Part shown: positions 16,315 through 23,482 of the stretch, piece after piece
How the letters are laid out: each line of letters opens with the position of its first letter
Numbering within the stretch: the stretch's first letter is position 1
DNA from: Caldimicrobium sp964595655
GTDB lineage: Bacteria > Desulfobacterota > Thermodesulfobacteria > Thermodesulfobacteriales > Thermodesulfobacteriaceae
DNA length: 37,465 bases
Assembly (NCBI GenBank): GCA_964595655.1
Contig: CAZQQV010000007.1
Coordinates: forward strand, 1-37,465
Direction of reading: 5' to 3'
Made by a program: the position numbers and the translations under genes
Notes under the pieces: model-generated
Told to the model about the DNA's origin: nothing
Seen by the model: the letters and a program-made list of their open reading frames with translations, nothing else
The model's database searches: none

Positions 16315-16344
16315 ATGTTAAGTGTACACATTTTAGGTGTTTAC
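16315..16344 (+). repeat. 15-nt GTGTACAC-type repeats, right cluster 1
   Basis: Two contiguous units, ATGTTAAGTGTACAC (16315-16329) and ATTTTAGGTGTTTAC (16330-16344). They are inverted relative to the copies at 12304-12357. Both right-hand clusters are followed by TTGTT. They begin 76 bases after the pycB stop. Confidence 0.7.
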
Positions 16345-16409
16345 TTGTTTTGCCCGCGTATAAAAAGTCCGCAAAACCTGAAATGTGTGGCTAACAAAAA
16401 ACCTTTCTA

Positions 16410-16432
16410 CGCAAGTTAAGGCTTGTGGCTAC
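16410..16432 (-). repeat. REP-like imperfect palindrome
   Basis: Read on the minus strand it is GTAGCCACAAGCC then TTAACTTGCG, a degenerate copy of the GTAGCCGCAGGC...GCCTGCG family that is clustered at 28842-29042. It is flanked by ACAAC, as some other copies are. Confidence 0.5.
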
Positions 16433-16459
16433 TACAACCTAAAAAATTTGGAGTTTAAT

Positions 16460-16488
16460 GGTAGGAGCAGGTTTTAGCCTGCGAAATT
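16460..16488 (+). repeat. REP-like palindrome
   Basis: GGTAGGAGCAGG followed by TTTTAGCCTGCGAAATT. The GCAGG/CCTGC arms form a short hairpin. It belongs to the same family as the units at 28842-29042 and lies in the convergent gap between pycB and the menaquinone operon. Confidence 0.6.
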
Positions 16489-16497
16489 AATTTTCAC

Positions 16498-16527
16498 ATT
16501 TAATGTGTACACATGTTAAGTGTCTAC
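16498..16527 (+). repeat. 15-nt GTGTACAC-type repeats, right cluster 2
   Basis: Two contiguous units, ATTTAATGTGTACAC (16498-16512) and ATGTTAAGTGTCTAC (16513-16527). Their orientation is the same as right cluster 1 and inverted to the left cluster. The last four bases run into the 3' end of the minus-strand methyltransferase gene, so that gene's C-terminal codons are partly made of repeat. Confidence 0.68.
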
Positions 16528-17249
16528 TTGTTGGTAGCCGTGGGCTTAGGGTTTTTTTGATAAACATAGAGGGTGACAACCCCTAAGGTTAAAGGTATAA
16601 GGGAGAGTTTTTTGAATCCCACCTTGGTAAGAAGTTCATCCACCTCTTTTGGGGGTGGAAATTTCTGAATGGAATCTGCGAGATATTGATAGGCCTCTTT
16701 ATCTCCTGTAAGAAGCCCTCCAATAAAGGGAATCCAGTATTTGAGATAAAGGAGATAAAGGGCTTTTACTAAAAAATTTTTAGGAAGGGAAAACTCAAGA
16801 ATTACAAGAAGGCCTCCTGGTTTTAAAACTCGGAAAAATTCAGAGAGAGCTCTTTCTCTGTCGGGAAGATTTCTCAATCCAAAGGCAATACTTATTCCAC
16901 TAAAGGTATTTTCTTTAAAGGGAAGCCTTTCAGCATCCCCTCTCAATGGATAAAGGTAGTTTAAGAAAGAAGATTTTTTTGTTTTTCCATAAAGAAGCAT
17001 TTCCATGCTTAAATCAAGGGCAAAGAGTTTTTGTGAATTTTTTTTCAAAATTTCAAGGCTTAGGGTAAAGGGGCCTGAGCAGAGATCAAGAAAGGGACCA
17101 TTGAGATTCCTAAAAAAGAGGGCTACCTTTTTTCTCCAGAATTTATCCTGAAAAAGACTTGCAAGGGCATTTACGAGATCATATCTTCTCACAATACGAT
17201 CAAATTTTCTTTTAACAAACTCTTTGTGAGCCTCAATGTGATTTTTCAT
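16524..17249 (-). CDS. menG: Demethylmenaquinone methyltransferase (UbiE/MenG family)
   Basis: 241 residues with a class I SAM-methyltransferase fold and the UbiE/MenG signatures FGLRNLPDRERAL (123-135), RVLKPGG (140-146) and LEFSLP (151-156). It would methylate demethylmenaquinone, the last step of menaquinone synthesis, consistent with the mqn genes upstream in the same operon. Its ATG overlaps the mqnA stop (ATGA). The SAM-binding loop reads DLCSGPFTLSL (55-65) instead of the usual D-x-A-T-G-T-G-D, a clear deviation. The 3' end runs into a 15-nt repeat. Other SAM methyltransferases of the family cannot be excluded, but context favours MenG. Confidence 0.85.
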   Translation of the reverse strand: MKNHIEAHKEFVKRKFDRIVRRYDLVNALASLFQDKFWRKKVALFFRNLNGPFLDLCSGPFTLSLEILKKNSQKLFALDLSMEMLLYGKTKKSSFLNYLYPLRGDAERLPFKENTFSGISIAFGLRNLPDRERALSEFFRVLKPGGLLVILEFSLPKNFLVKALYLLYLKYWIPFIGGLLTGDKEAYQYLADSIQKFPPPKEVDELLTKVGFKKLSLIPLTLGVVTLYVYQKNPKPTATNK

Positions 17250-18085
17250 AGATAAAAGAAATTGAGTTCAGGAATTGAGGGTATAATTTCCTTTTTGGCA
17301 AGGAATTCACAAAAATAGAGAAAGGCCCGTTGTTTTAGCCCTGAAAAATCATATTCTAAATGTTGAAGATAATTTAATATAAAGTCCCGCTCTAATTCAA
17401 ACCTTGAAGATTCAACTAAGCTTGGGAGGGAGGACAATCCCTTGGCCCTGCTGATATAAAGACTCCGTAAAAGGCTCTTTATAAGAGGCTTTTTTTCTTC
17501 AGCTACCTCCTTTCTTAGGATAAAAAGGGCAAAGATAAAGGGAAGCTGGGTTTTTTCAAGCCAGATTTCTGCAAGGTCACTAAAATAGGGAAAGTAACCT
17601 TTCTTCTGTAAAATTAGAGCCTCATCCCCTATGGCAAGGTAACCTTCTAAAGCTTTTTCTTCAGGCATTTTCAGACTTAAAGGTGCTTCAAGGATTTGAT
17701 ATCTTGGTGAAACTTCATAAAAGTCTTCCAGAATGATTCTTAGAAGCCCAAAGGAGGTCTCGGTTTCAGGGCTAATCCCTATCAGGGCCCTGTCAAGCTC
17801 AGAAAGAGGTCTTTGGTGATACAGAATAACGCTTTTTACTTTTCCAACGGCACTTATGGAGAGATCAGGAAGAATTAAAAAGTCTTTAAAATTTTTTGCA
17901 TAAAAGAGGCTTGAAGCAAGCCCAGCATCAAGCTCCCTTGCAGAAAGGGCTTCATTTACCTTTTTAGGAGAGAAGAAATAGAGCTTTATCTTTTTTGAAG
18001 CCTTAAAGTAGTGAAGAAGAGGAAGGGTATTTAAATAACAGGGAAGTCCAACCCTTAAAACTTGATTTTCTTTAGTAGTTTCCAT
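17246..18085 (-). CDS. mqnA: Chorismate dehydratase MqnA (futalosine pathway)
   Basis: 279 residues with the periplasmic-binding-protein-like fold of MqnA/MqnD. Recognisable parts are VGLPCYLNTLPLL near the N-terminus, PKKVNEALSARELDAGLAS, and LSISAVGKVKSVILY. MqnA removes water from chorismate to give 3-enolpyruvylbenzoate, the first committed step. The YLNTLP motif favours MqnA over MqnD. It overlaps the upstream amidohydrolase by 14 bases and menG by 4 bases, so it is tightly coupled. Confidence 0.88.
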   Translation of the reverse strand: METTKENQVLRVGLPCYLNTLPLLHYFKASKKIKLYFFSPKKVNEALSARELDAGLASSLFYAKNFKDFLILPDLSISAVGKVKSVILYHQRPLSELDRALIGISPETETSFGLLRIILEDFYEVSPRYQILEAPLSLKMPEEKALEGYLAIGDEALILQKKGYFPYFSDLAEIWLEKTQLPFIFALFILRKEVAEEKKPLIKSLLRSLYISRAKGLSSLPSLVESSRFELERDFILNYLQHLEYDFSGLKQRAFLYFCEFLAKKEIIPSIPELNFFYL

Positions 18086-19304
18086 AAAACCTGTATTTTA
18101 CTTCCTTTTCTACAAAAATAAATTCTCTGTAGAAGTGAGGAGGCTTCTCAGTGAGGGGTTGAGAAGTGGAAATAGCAAGAAAATTGGCAAAGGCCCCTTC
18201 TCTTAGAGTTCCATATTCTTCAAAGCCAAGGATTTTGGCTCCCTCCACACTTCCCATTTTGAGAATCAAAAGGGGATCAGTACTGGGATAAAAATTGAGA
18301 AGGGTTTTCATTTCTTCAAAAATGGAGAGTCTGTCATTGCTTGCAAGAGAATCAGTTCCAAGACAGAGCTTAATTCCATATTTTAAAAAACGGGGAAGAT
18401 CAGGAAAGCCGGACCCTGTGTAAAGATTACTCCTTGGACAAAGGCAAACCTTGACCCCTCTCTTGGAAAGAATTTCAAAATCCTCTTCTGTGAGGTGAAT
18501 ACTATGAATAGCCAGGGTATTTTCATCAAGCACCCCAAGGGAATCAAGGTATTTAACTGGGGATATTCCTGGAGGGGAAAAGGACTCATTCCACTGATTT
18601 CTTTCCTTCAAAAGGGCTGCAATCGGACCAGTGCCATCCCTAAGAAATTGAATTTCCTCTTGAGACTCAGCAAGATGAATGGTAAAGAGCCTTTTTCGCT
18701 TTCTGGTATAAGCCTTTATAGCCTGAATGAGAAGAGGAGAAACTGTATAGGGTGCATGAGGTGAATAAGTGAGTTTGATTCTCTTTGAAAATTCTTCCAG
18801 AGGGCTGAGGGAGATCCGATCCCCTTTAAAGTTAATTATTTCCTGAAATAGATAACCGGAGAGAGGACTTTGCAAGAGAGGCTCAAGCGAAAGGGCTGAA
18901 TTTCCCACATCCCCAACGATACCAATTCCTTCTCTTAAAAGTTCTTTTATAGCAAAATTTATGCTTTCCTTGATTTCAATGGGAGAAAGTTCGCTTCTTC
19001 TTTTAATTACCTGCCTTACCCAGAGAATAAACCTGCCTGTTGGGGGAATGCGAAACCTTAAGGCAGAAAGCTCAAGATGAAGATGAGCATTGGTTAAAAC
19101 TGGCATAAGTATTAGGTCTTCAAGATCTATAAATTTGGCCCCGCATGCCTCTTTCTCAATTTCTTTAAAAGAGCCAAGACTTAAAATCCTTTGGTCTTTT
19201 ATGTGTATAGCCCCATCAAGAATTAGAGGAGGGCTTTCAAGGGTAAGCAAATATTTTGCCCTTACCAAAAAATGATGATGGGGCTCAAGAAAAATCTCTT
19301 CCAT
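18072..19304 (-). CDS. mqnX: Amidohydrolase, probable aminodeoxyfutalosine deaminase
   Basis: 410 residues of the TRZ/ATZ-type amidohydrolase family. Metal and catalytic positions are H74-L-H76 in TNAHLHLELS, H210 and E213 in IHLAES, H267/H270 in IHSIHLTEED, and D318 in LGTDSLASND. In organisms using 6-amino-6-deoxyfutalosine, this family (MqnX) deaminates it to futalosine ahead of MqnB. Alternatively some relatives are related deaminases, so the assignment rests on its place between mqnC and mqnA. It starts 6 bases after mqnC ends and overlaps mqnA. MqnB, MqnD and MqnE are not in the window. Confidence 0.78.
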   Translation of the reverse strand: MEEIFLEPHHHFLVRAKYLLTLESPPLILDGAIHIKDQRILSLGSFKEIEKEACGAKFIDLEDLILMPVLTNAHLHLELSALRFRIPPTGRFILWVRQVIKRRSELSPIEIKESINFAIKELLREGIGIVGDVGNSALSLEPLLQSPLSGYLFQEIINFKGDRISLSPLEEFSKRIKLTYSPHAPYTVSPLLIQAIKAYTRKRKRLFTIHLAESQEEIQFLRDGTGPIAALLKERNQWNESFSPPGISPVKYLDSLGVLDENTLAIHSIHLTEEDFEILSKRGVKVCLCPRSNLYTGSGFPDLPRFLKYGIKLCLGTDSLASNDRLSIFEEMKTLLNFYPSTDPLLILKMGSVEGAKILGFEEYGTLREGAFANFLAISTSQPLTEKPPHFYREFIFVEKEVKYRFYGNY

Positions 19305-19310
19305 AGAGCT

Positions 19311-20381
19311 TTATTCAAGAAGGGTATAATCCATCTTTCTTCTTTTGGGGATGTAGCCTGCTTCTTGGATGTATGAGCGAATTTCCTCTTCACTTAGTCT
19401 ATGAGAGACTCCTGCTGAGGCAACCACATTTTCTTCAATCATAGTGCTTCCAAAGTCATTGCCTCCGAATTCAAGGGCAAGCTGAGCAATTCTTGGCCCT
19501 TGAGTTACCCAAGAGACCTGGAGATTGGGGATGTTATGAAGAACAATGCGACTTATAGCAAGCACCTGTAGATACCTTGCAGAACCTGCTTTCTTTATGT
19601 GAGAAAGGGCTGTGTTTTGGGGCTGAAAGGTCCAGGGTATAAAGGCAGTAAAGCCTCTGGTTTTTTCCTGAAGATCTCTAATTTTGAAAAGATGTTCTAT
19701 TATATCCTCTTCAGTTTCAATATGACCAAACATCATGGTTGCAGTGGTTTTCAGCCCAAGGCGATGGGCTGTTTCCATAACATAAAGCCACTCCTCAGAG
19801 GTAGCTTTATTGGGAGAAATAATTTTTCTCACCCTATCAACGAGAATTTCTGCCCCTCCTCCAGGAATGGAATCAAGCCCTGCCTTAATGAGCCTTTTTA
19901 AAACCTCCTCAACAGAAAGCCCCGAGCTTTTACTCAAAAAGATAATTTCTGGGGGTGAGAGGGCATGAAGATGGATCTCAGGAAATCGGGATTTTATGAA
20001 AGAAAATAATTCTTCATAGTATTCCAGGGTAAGCGCTGGGTGAAGACCTCCTTGAAGAAGAATTTGATAGCCTCCAAGGGCAATGGTTTCCTCTATTTTT
20101 TTGGCAATCTCTTCAAAAGAAAGAAGATAACCTTCCTTGGAATTGGGAGGCCTGAAGTAGGCACAGAATTTACATCCCGAAATACAAATGTTGGTATAGT
20201 TGATATTTCTATCAACCACATAAGTGACAATTTTTTCAGGATGAAGTCTAAATCTTACTGTTCTTGCAAGCTCTCCAAGGAGATGAAGGGGGAAACGAAA
20301 AAGAGAAAGGGCCTCATCCCGAGTAAGGGGGATGCCTTCAAAAACTTTCTCCTGGATAGTTTCTACTTCTCTATTCCCCAT
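19311..20381 (-). CDS. mqnC: Cyclic dehypoxanthinyl futalosine synthase MqnC (radical SAM)
   Basis: 356 residues. The radical-SAM cluster motif is C66-x3-C70-x2-C73 (NICISGCKFCAYFRPP). MqnC-specific blocks follow: QILLQGGLHPALTLEYYEEL, HALSPPEI, AGLDSIPGGGAEIL, TTATMMFGHIETEEDI, and GFTAFIPWTFQPQNTAL. It cyclises dehypoxanthine futalosine with SAM and a [4Fe-4S] cluster. The paralogue MqnE has a similar core, but the LDSIPGGGAEI and FIPW blocks favour MqnC. It overlaps cobO by 19 bases and is therefore the second gene of the operon. Confidence 0.9.
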   Translation of the reverse strand: MGNREVETIQEKVFEGIPLTRDEALSLFRFPLHLLGELARTVRFRLHPEKIVTYVVDRNINYTNICISGCKFCAYFRPPNSKEGYLLSFEEIAKKIEETIALGGYQILLQGGLHPALTLEYYEELFSFIKSRFPEIHLHALSPPEIIFLSKSSGLSVEEVLKRLIKAGLDSIPGGGAEILVDRVRKIISPNKATSEEWLYVMETAHRLGLKTTATMMFGHIETEEDIIEHLFKIRDLQEKTRGFTAFIPWTFQPQNTALSHIKKAGSARYLQVLAISRIVLHNIPNLQVSWVTQGPRIAQLALEFGGNDFGSTMIEENVVASAGVSHRLSEEEIRSYIQEAGYIPKRRKMDYTLLE

Positions 20382-20887
20382 CTGGCTTTAACTCCCCTTT
20401 GGAAATAGTGTTTTATCATTTTCATTTCGGTAACAAGGTCTGAGGCTTCAATAAGGGCTAAAGGGGGCTCTCTTCCCGTTATGACAATTTCAATTTCAAG
20501 GGGCTTATTTTTTAAAACCTCTAAAAACTCTTCAAGGTCTATTATATTCCATGTTAAGGCATATACAAATTCATCAAGAATAATGACATCGTAAGCCTTT
20601 GAGGAGAGTAAACCTTTAAATAGGGCATATCCTTCAAAAATTTTTTCCTTTAATTCCTTGGAAATTTCTTTATCCTTTACGAAACCCCCGTGATGAAAGG
20701 AGGCGTAATAGAGATTGGGGTAAAAGGTTTTGAAAATTTTTACTTCAGAGGAGTTTCCTGGTTTAAAAAACTGGAAAAAGGCCACTTTTAGGCCTGCTCC
20801 GAGGGCTCTGATAGCAAGCCCGATTGCACTGGTTGTTTTTCCTTTCCCATCACCAAAATAGAGATGAATAAACCCCCTTTCAAGCAT
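20363..20887 (-). CDS. cobO: Cob(I)alamin adenosyltransferase, CobA/CobO type
   Basis: 174 residues, with the P-loop GDGKGKTT (12-19) preceded by HLYF and followed by SAIGLAIRALG. The family's Walker-B-like block is YDVIILDEFVYAL, with VITGREPP near the C-terminus. It adenosylates cob(I)alamin or cobinamide using ATP. It leads the menaquinone operon and overlaps mqnC by 19 bases, an unexpected partner since MqnC does not use cobalamin. A -10 element ends only 6 bases before the ATG (20894-20902), so its mRNA is probably leaderless. No other B12 gene is in the window. Confidence 0.9.
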   Translation of the reverse strand: MLERGFIHLYFGDGKGKTTSAIGLAIRALGAGLKVAFFQFFKPGNSSEVKIFKTFYPNLYYASFHHGGFVKDKEISKELKEKIFEGYALFKGLLSSKAYDVIILDEFVYALTWNIIDLEEFLEVLKNKPLEIEIVITGREPPLALIEASDLVTEMKMIKHYFQRGVKARWGIEK

Positions 20888-20893
20888 ACATTC

Positions 20894-20902
20894 ATTTTAG
20901 CA
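20894..20902 (-). promoter_or_regulatory. Extended -10 promoter of the cobO-mqn operon (leaderless start)
   Basis: On the minus strand TGCTAAAAT (20902-20894) fits an extended -10 (TGnTATAAT). Only 6 bases separate it from the ATG at 20887, so transcription should start at or within a base or two of the A of the start codon. There is no Shine-Dalgarno sequence and no good -35. Confidence 0.5.
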
Positions 20903-20965
20903 CAATATTGCTTTTTTTCTTCTTTGGATTAACCTTTAAAAAAAATTCAGCAAGAGGAAAAAATT

Positions 20966-21352
20966 ATGCAGGAAAAGGACAGTCTTTTAACTTTAAAAGA
21001 CTGGATTGAGAGTTTCTGGCAGTTTCAGGAAGAGGATTTTAAATTCCTTCTTGAGGATTTAAAGGAAAAGATTTTAGACCCCAAGGCCTTTATTAAAGAG
21101 TTGAAAAATCGCATGCAAACAAGAAGGGCCTATTACAAAATTTTCAAACATCTCTCTTGGAGGGATGTGCCTGCAGAGGAGCTTCCTCAAGTTTTTAAAA
21201 AGCTTGATGAAATTCTCGCAAGAGAGACCATTATCACTCAAACCATTGAAAAGGTTGTTGAAATTTTCTCAGCTCTTTTCTTAGATGAGGATGTGAAAGA
21301 GCTTAAGGAAACTGGGGCCTTAATCAAGGAAGAAAAAATCATCTATCATTGA
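20966..21352 (+). CDS. Conserved-looking helical protein of unknown function
   Basis: 128 residues, charged and almost entirely helical in appearance, with no Cys, signal peptide or membrane segment. Visible features are an aromatic N-terminal stretch (LKDWIESFWQFQEEDFKFLL), a basic patch (LKNRMQTRRAYYKIFKHLSW), then RDVPAEELPQVFKKLDEI, and a final hydrophobic helix (ITQTIEKVVEIFSALFL). I recognise no family. GAGGAAAAAA lies before the ATG. Its stop TGA overlaps the ATG of kdsD (TGATG), so the two are translationally coupled, and it may act with or regulate the Kdo pathway. That role is inference. Confidence 0.8.
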   Translation: MQEKDSLLTLKDWIESFWQFQEEDFKFLLEDLKEKILDPKAFIKELKNRMQTRRAYYKIFKHLSWRDVPAEELPQVFKKLDEILARETIITQTIEKVVEIFSALFLDEDVKELKETGALIKEEKIIYH

Positions 21353-22335
21353 TGGATAGTGCTCAAATCTTAAAGAGAGCCAAAGAGGTTTTACAAACGG
21401 AAAAAGAGGGCCTTGAAGAGGTCATAAAAAATTTAGATTCCTCCTTTGTGTCTGCAGTTAATCTTATTCTGAATACTTCTGGAAGGGTTGTGGTTACGGG
21501 GGTTGGAAAAAGCGGAATTATAGGGAAAAAAATTTCTGCAACCCTTTCTTCAACGGGAACTCCTTCCTTTTTCTTGCATCCCGTTGAGGCTCTACATGGT
21601 GATCTCGGAATGGTTACCTCTGGAGATGTTCTTCTTGCGCTCTCTTATTCAGGGAACACCCTTGAAGTCTGCGAGATAGTAAAAATTCTTAAAAGCCGAA
21701 AAATTCCAGTGATAGCCCTTACTGGAAATAAAAACAGTGTCCTTTCAGGTTTGGCAGATGTGGTGATAAACACAGCTATTCCCCGGGAGGCCTGTCCTTT
21801 TAATCTTGCCCCAACAACAAGCACTACCGCTATGCTTGCCGTAGGAGATGCCCTTGCCATTGTGCTTTTTGAATTAAGAGGCCTTCAGGCAGAAGATTTT
21901 CGCAAAAATCACCCTGGTGGTACCCTCGGAGAAAGGCTTAAAGTAAAGGTCAAAGAAATTATGTTAACAGGTGATAAAATCCCTCTTGTGCATGAAGGAA
22001 CTCCTCTCTCCCAAGCCATTGAAGAACTTGATAAAAAGAGGCTTGGAGCAGTTCTTGTTGTAAATACCCTTGGGCATCTCACTGGAATATTAACAGACGG
22101 TGATCTAAGAAGAATTGTGACAAAACATAAGGGCCTTCCTGAAGTAAAGATTGAAGAGGTTATGACCAAAAATCCCAAAAGGATTGAGGAAAATCGCCTT
22201 GCTGCTGAAGCCCTTGAATTAATGGAAAAGCATCTTATCACAGTTTTACCTGTGGTAAATTATGACGGGCTTTTAGTAGGAATCCTTCATCTTCATGACA
22301 TCCTCGGAAAGGGCACTTTTAAATTTGTGGTATAA
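21352..22335 (+). CDS. kdsD: D-arabinose-5-phosphate isomerase (KpsF/GutQ family)
   Basis: 327 residues from ATG 21352; a TTG three bases upstream is in frame, but the ATG overlapping the previous stop is preferred. An N-terminal SIS sugar-isomerase domain (VVVTGVGKSGIIGKKISATLSSTGTPS; HPVEALHGDLG; LSYSGNT) is followed by two CBS domains (about 205-262 and 270-327). It converts ribulose-5-phosphate to arabinose-5-phosphate for Kdo, a core sugar of lipopolysaccharide. Rpe and LpxK, encoded elsewhere in the window, act in linked steps. The 3' end overlaps the convergent NTPase-Tmk gene by 17 bases. Confidence 0.93.
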   Translation: MDSAQILKRAKEVLQTEKEGLEEVIKNLDSSFVSAVNLILNTSGRVVVTGVGKSGIIGKKISATLSSTGTPSFFLHPVEALHGDLGMVTSGDVLLALSYSGNTLEVCEIVKILKSRKIPVIALTGNKNSVLSGLADVVINTAIPREACPFNLAPTTSTTAMLAVGDALAIVLFELRGLQAEDFRKNHPGGTLGERLKVKVKEIMLTGDKIPLVHEGTPLSQAIEELDKKRLGAVLVVNTLGHLTGILTDGDLRRIVTKHKGLPEVKIEEVMTKNPKRIEENRLAAEALELMEKHLITVLPVVNYDGLLVGILHLHDILGKGTFKFVV

Positions 22336-23482
22336 AGGCCTTTAAGTGAATAAAAACCTCTTGCAAAAGCTCCTCAACAGGCCTATCACTTTTTATTCTT
22401 ATGTGATTAAAAAGCGGAAGAATTCTTTCATAATTTTCTGAGATTTTATTTAATAGTTCTTCCTTCTCAAAAAGGCTTACCCCTTCATTTCTTCCTTTAA
22501 TTCTCTCAAGAGCAAGCTCAATGGGTATCTCAAGGTAAAACACAATATCTGGAAGAGGTGAAAAGGTTTCATTTTTTGAAAGAAGATCAAAGAGAGCCTT
22601 GAAATGGATACCCTGATAGGCCACAGTGGATAGGTAATAACGATCAAGAATGACAATTTTTCCAGCTTTAAGAGAGGGTAAAAGGAGGTTTTTAACATGT
22701 TCAGCTCTATCTTTTAAAAATAACTCAAGAAGGGTTTCTTGATCAGCCCTTTTTGTCTTTAAAATCTCCCTTAAGAGTTTTCCATATTGTCCTTCTGTTG
22801 GTTCAAAGGAAAAGACAATATTTTCCTTGGAAAGCCCCTGTTTTAAGGCTTTAAAAAGGGTGCTTTTTCCTGCTCCATCAATTCCCTCAAAAACTATTAA
22901 TTTTCCAGGTCTTAAAAATTCAAAAAGAAGCCTTTCTTTCAGGAAATCCCTGTTTTCTTGGGTGACCTCTACATATATGGCTTCTTTTTTGCTTCTCCAT
23001 GCCTTAAGTAGAGGGTGCTCCCCCTTTCCAAGGGTTGCAACAATCTTAAGATTTTTTTCAAAAAGTTGAGAAAGAAAATTTACAAATTTTTCTGAAAAAC
23101 TCTCCATTTTTCCAATTTCATCAATAAAAAGAAGAAGATTTTCCTGAGAAGCTACTTCTTTTTCAAGAATTTCAACAAATTTTTCAAGATTTTCTGGGAA
23201 AAGGGCATATTTTCCCACTTTGGGTCTTTTTACTGCCTCAGACCTTGAAAGTTTATTTGTGCTTCTTGCAAGGGGAAGTCTGAAGGTTTTATCTTTTAAA
23301 TAAACGAGGTCAAAGCCAATTCTTTCGCCACCTTCTCTCAATTCTTTAGTTATAAAGCCTGTAAGAGAATAAGAAAGGGACTTAGAAGAAAGACAATTAA
23401 AGAGGTATTCTGTGAGAGTGGTCTTTCCTGATTGAGGCCTACCAAAGAGAATTAGGGCTTTTCTTGGAGAGGTTAAAAACAT
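22319..23482 (-). CDS. tmk: Fusion of a THEP1-type nucleoside-triphosphatase and thymidylate kinase
   Basis: 387 residues with two P-loop domains. Residues 1-185 resemble THEP1/NTPase_1 proteins: Walker A GRPQSGKT (14-21), TGFITKELREGGERIGFDLV (41-60), and DEIGKME (121-127). Residues 192-387 are a complete thymidylate kinase: GIDGAGKST (200-208), FEPTEGQYGKLLRE, DRYYLSTVAYQG (280-291), and a C-terminal PDIVFYLEIP. The kinase makes dTDP from dTMP, and THEP1 relatives hydrolyse NTPs in vitro. I know these two only as separate proteins. The ATG overlaps the Smr-gene stop (TAATG). The tail overlaps kdsD by 17 bases. Confidence 0.9.
   Translation of the reverse strand: MFLTSPRKALILFGRPQSGKTTLTEYLFNCLSSKSLSYSLTGFITKELREGGERIGFDLVYLKDKTFRLPLARSTNKLSRSEAVKRPKVGKYALFPENLEKFVEILEKEVASQENLLLFIDEIGKMESFSEKFVNFLSQLFEKNLKIVATLGKGEHPLLKAWRSKKEAIYVEVTQENRDFLKERLLFEFLRPGKLIVFEGIDGAGKSTLFKALKQGLSKENIVFSFEPTEGQYGKLLREILKTKRADQETLLELFLKDRAEHVKNLLLPSLKAGKIVILDRYYLSTVAYQGIHFKALFDLLSKNETFSPLPDIVFYLEIPIELALERIKGRNEGVSLFEKEELLNKISENYERILPLFNHIRIKSDRPVEELLQEVFIHLKAFIPQI

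Noticed and set aside
12304..16527. CRISPR array from the repeated 15-nt units
   Set aside because: Units are too short, directly adjacent, degenerate and without spacers; no cas gene is present.
20903..20965. Cobalamin riboswitch upstream of cobO
   Set aside because: The divergent gap is only 78 bases, A/T-rich, has no B12-box-like sequence, and the promoter lies immediately before the ATG.
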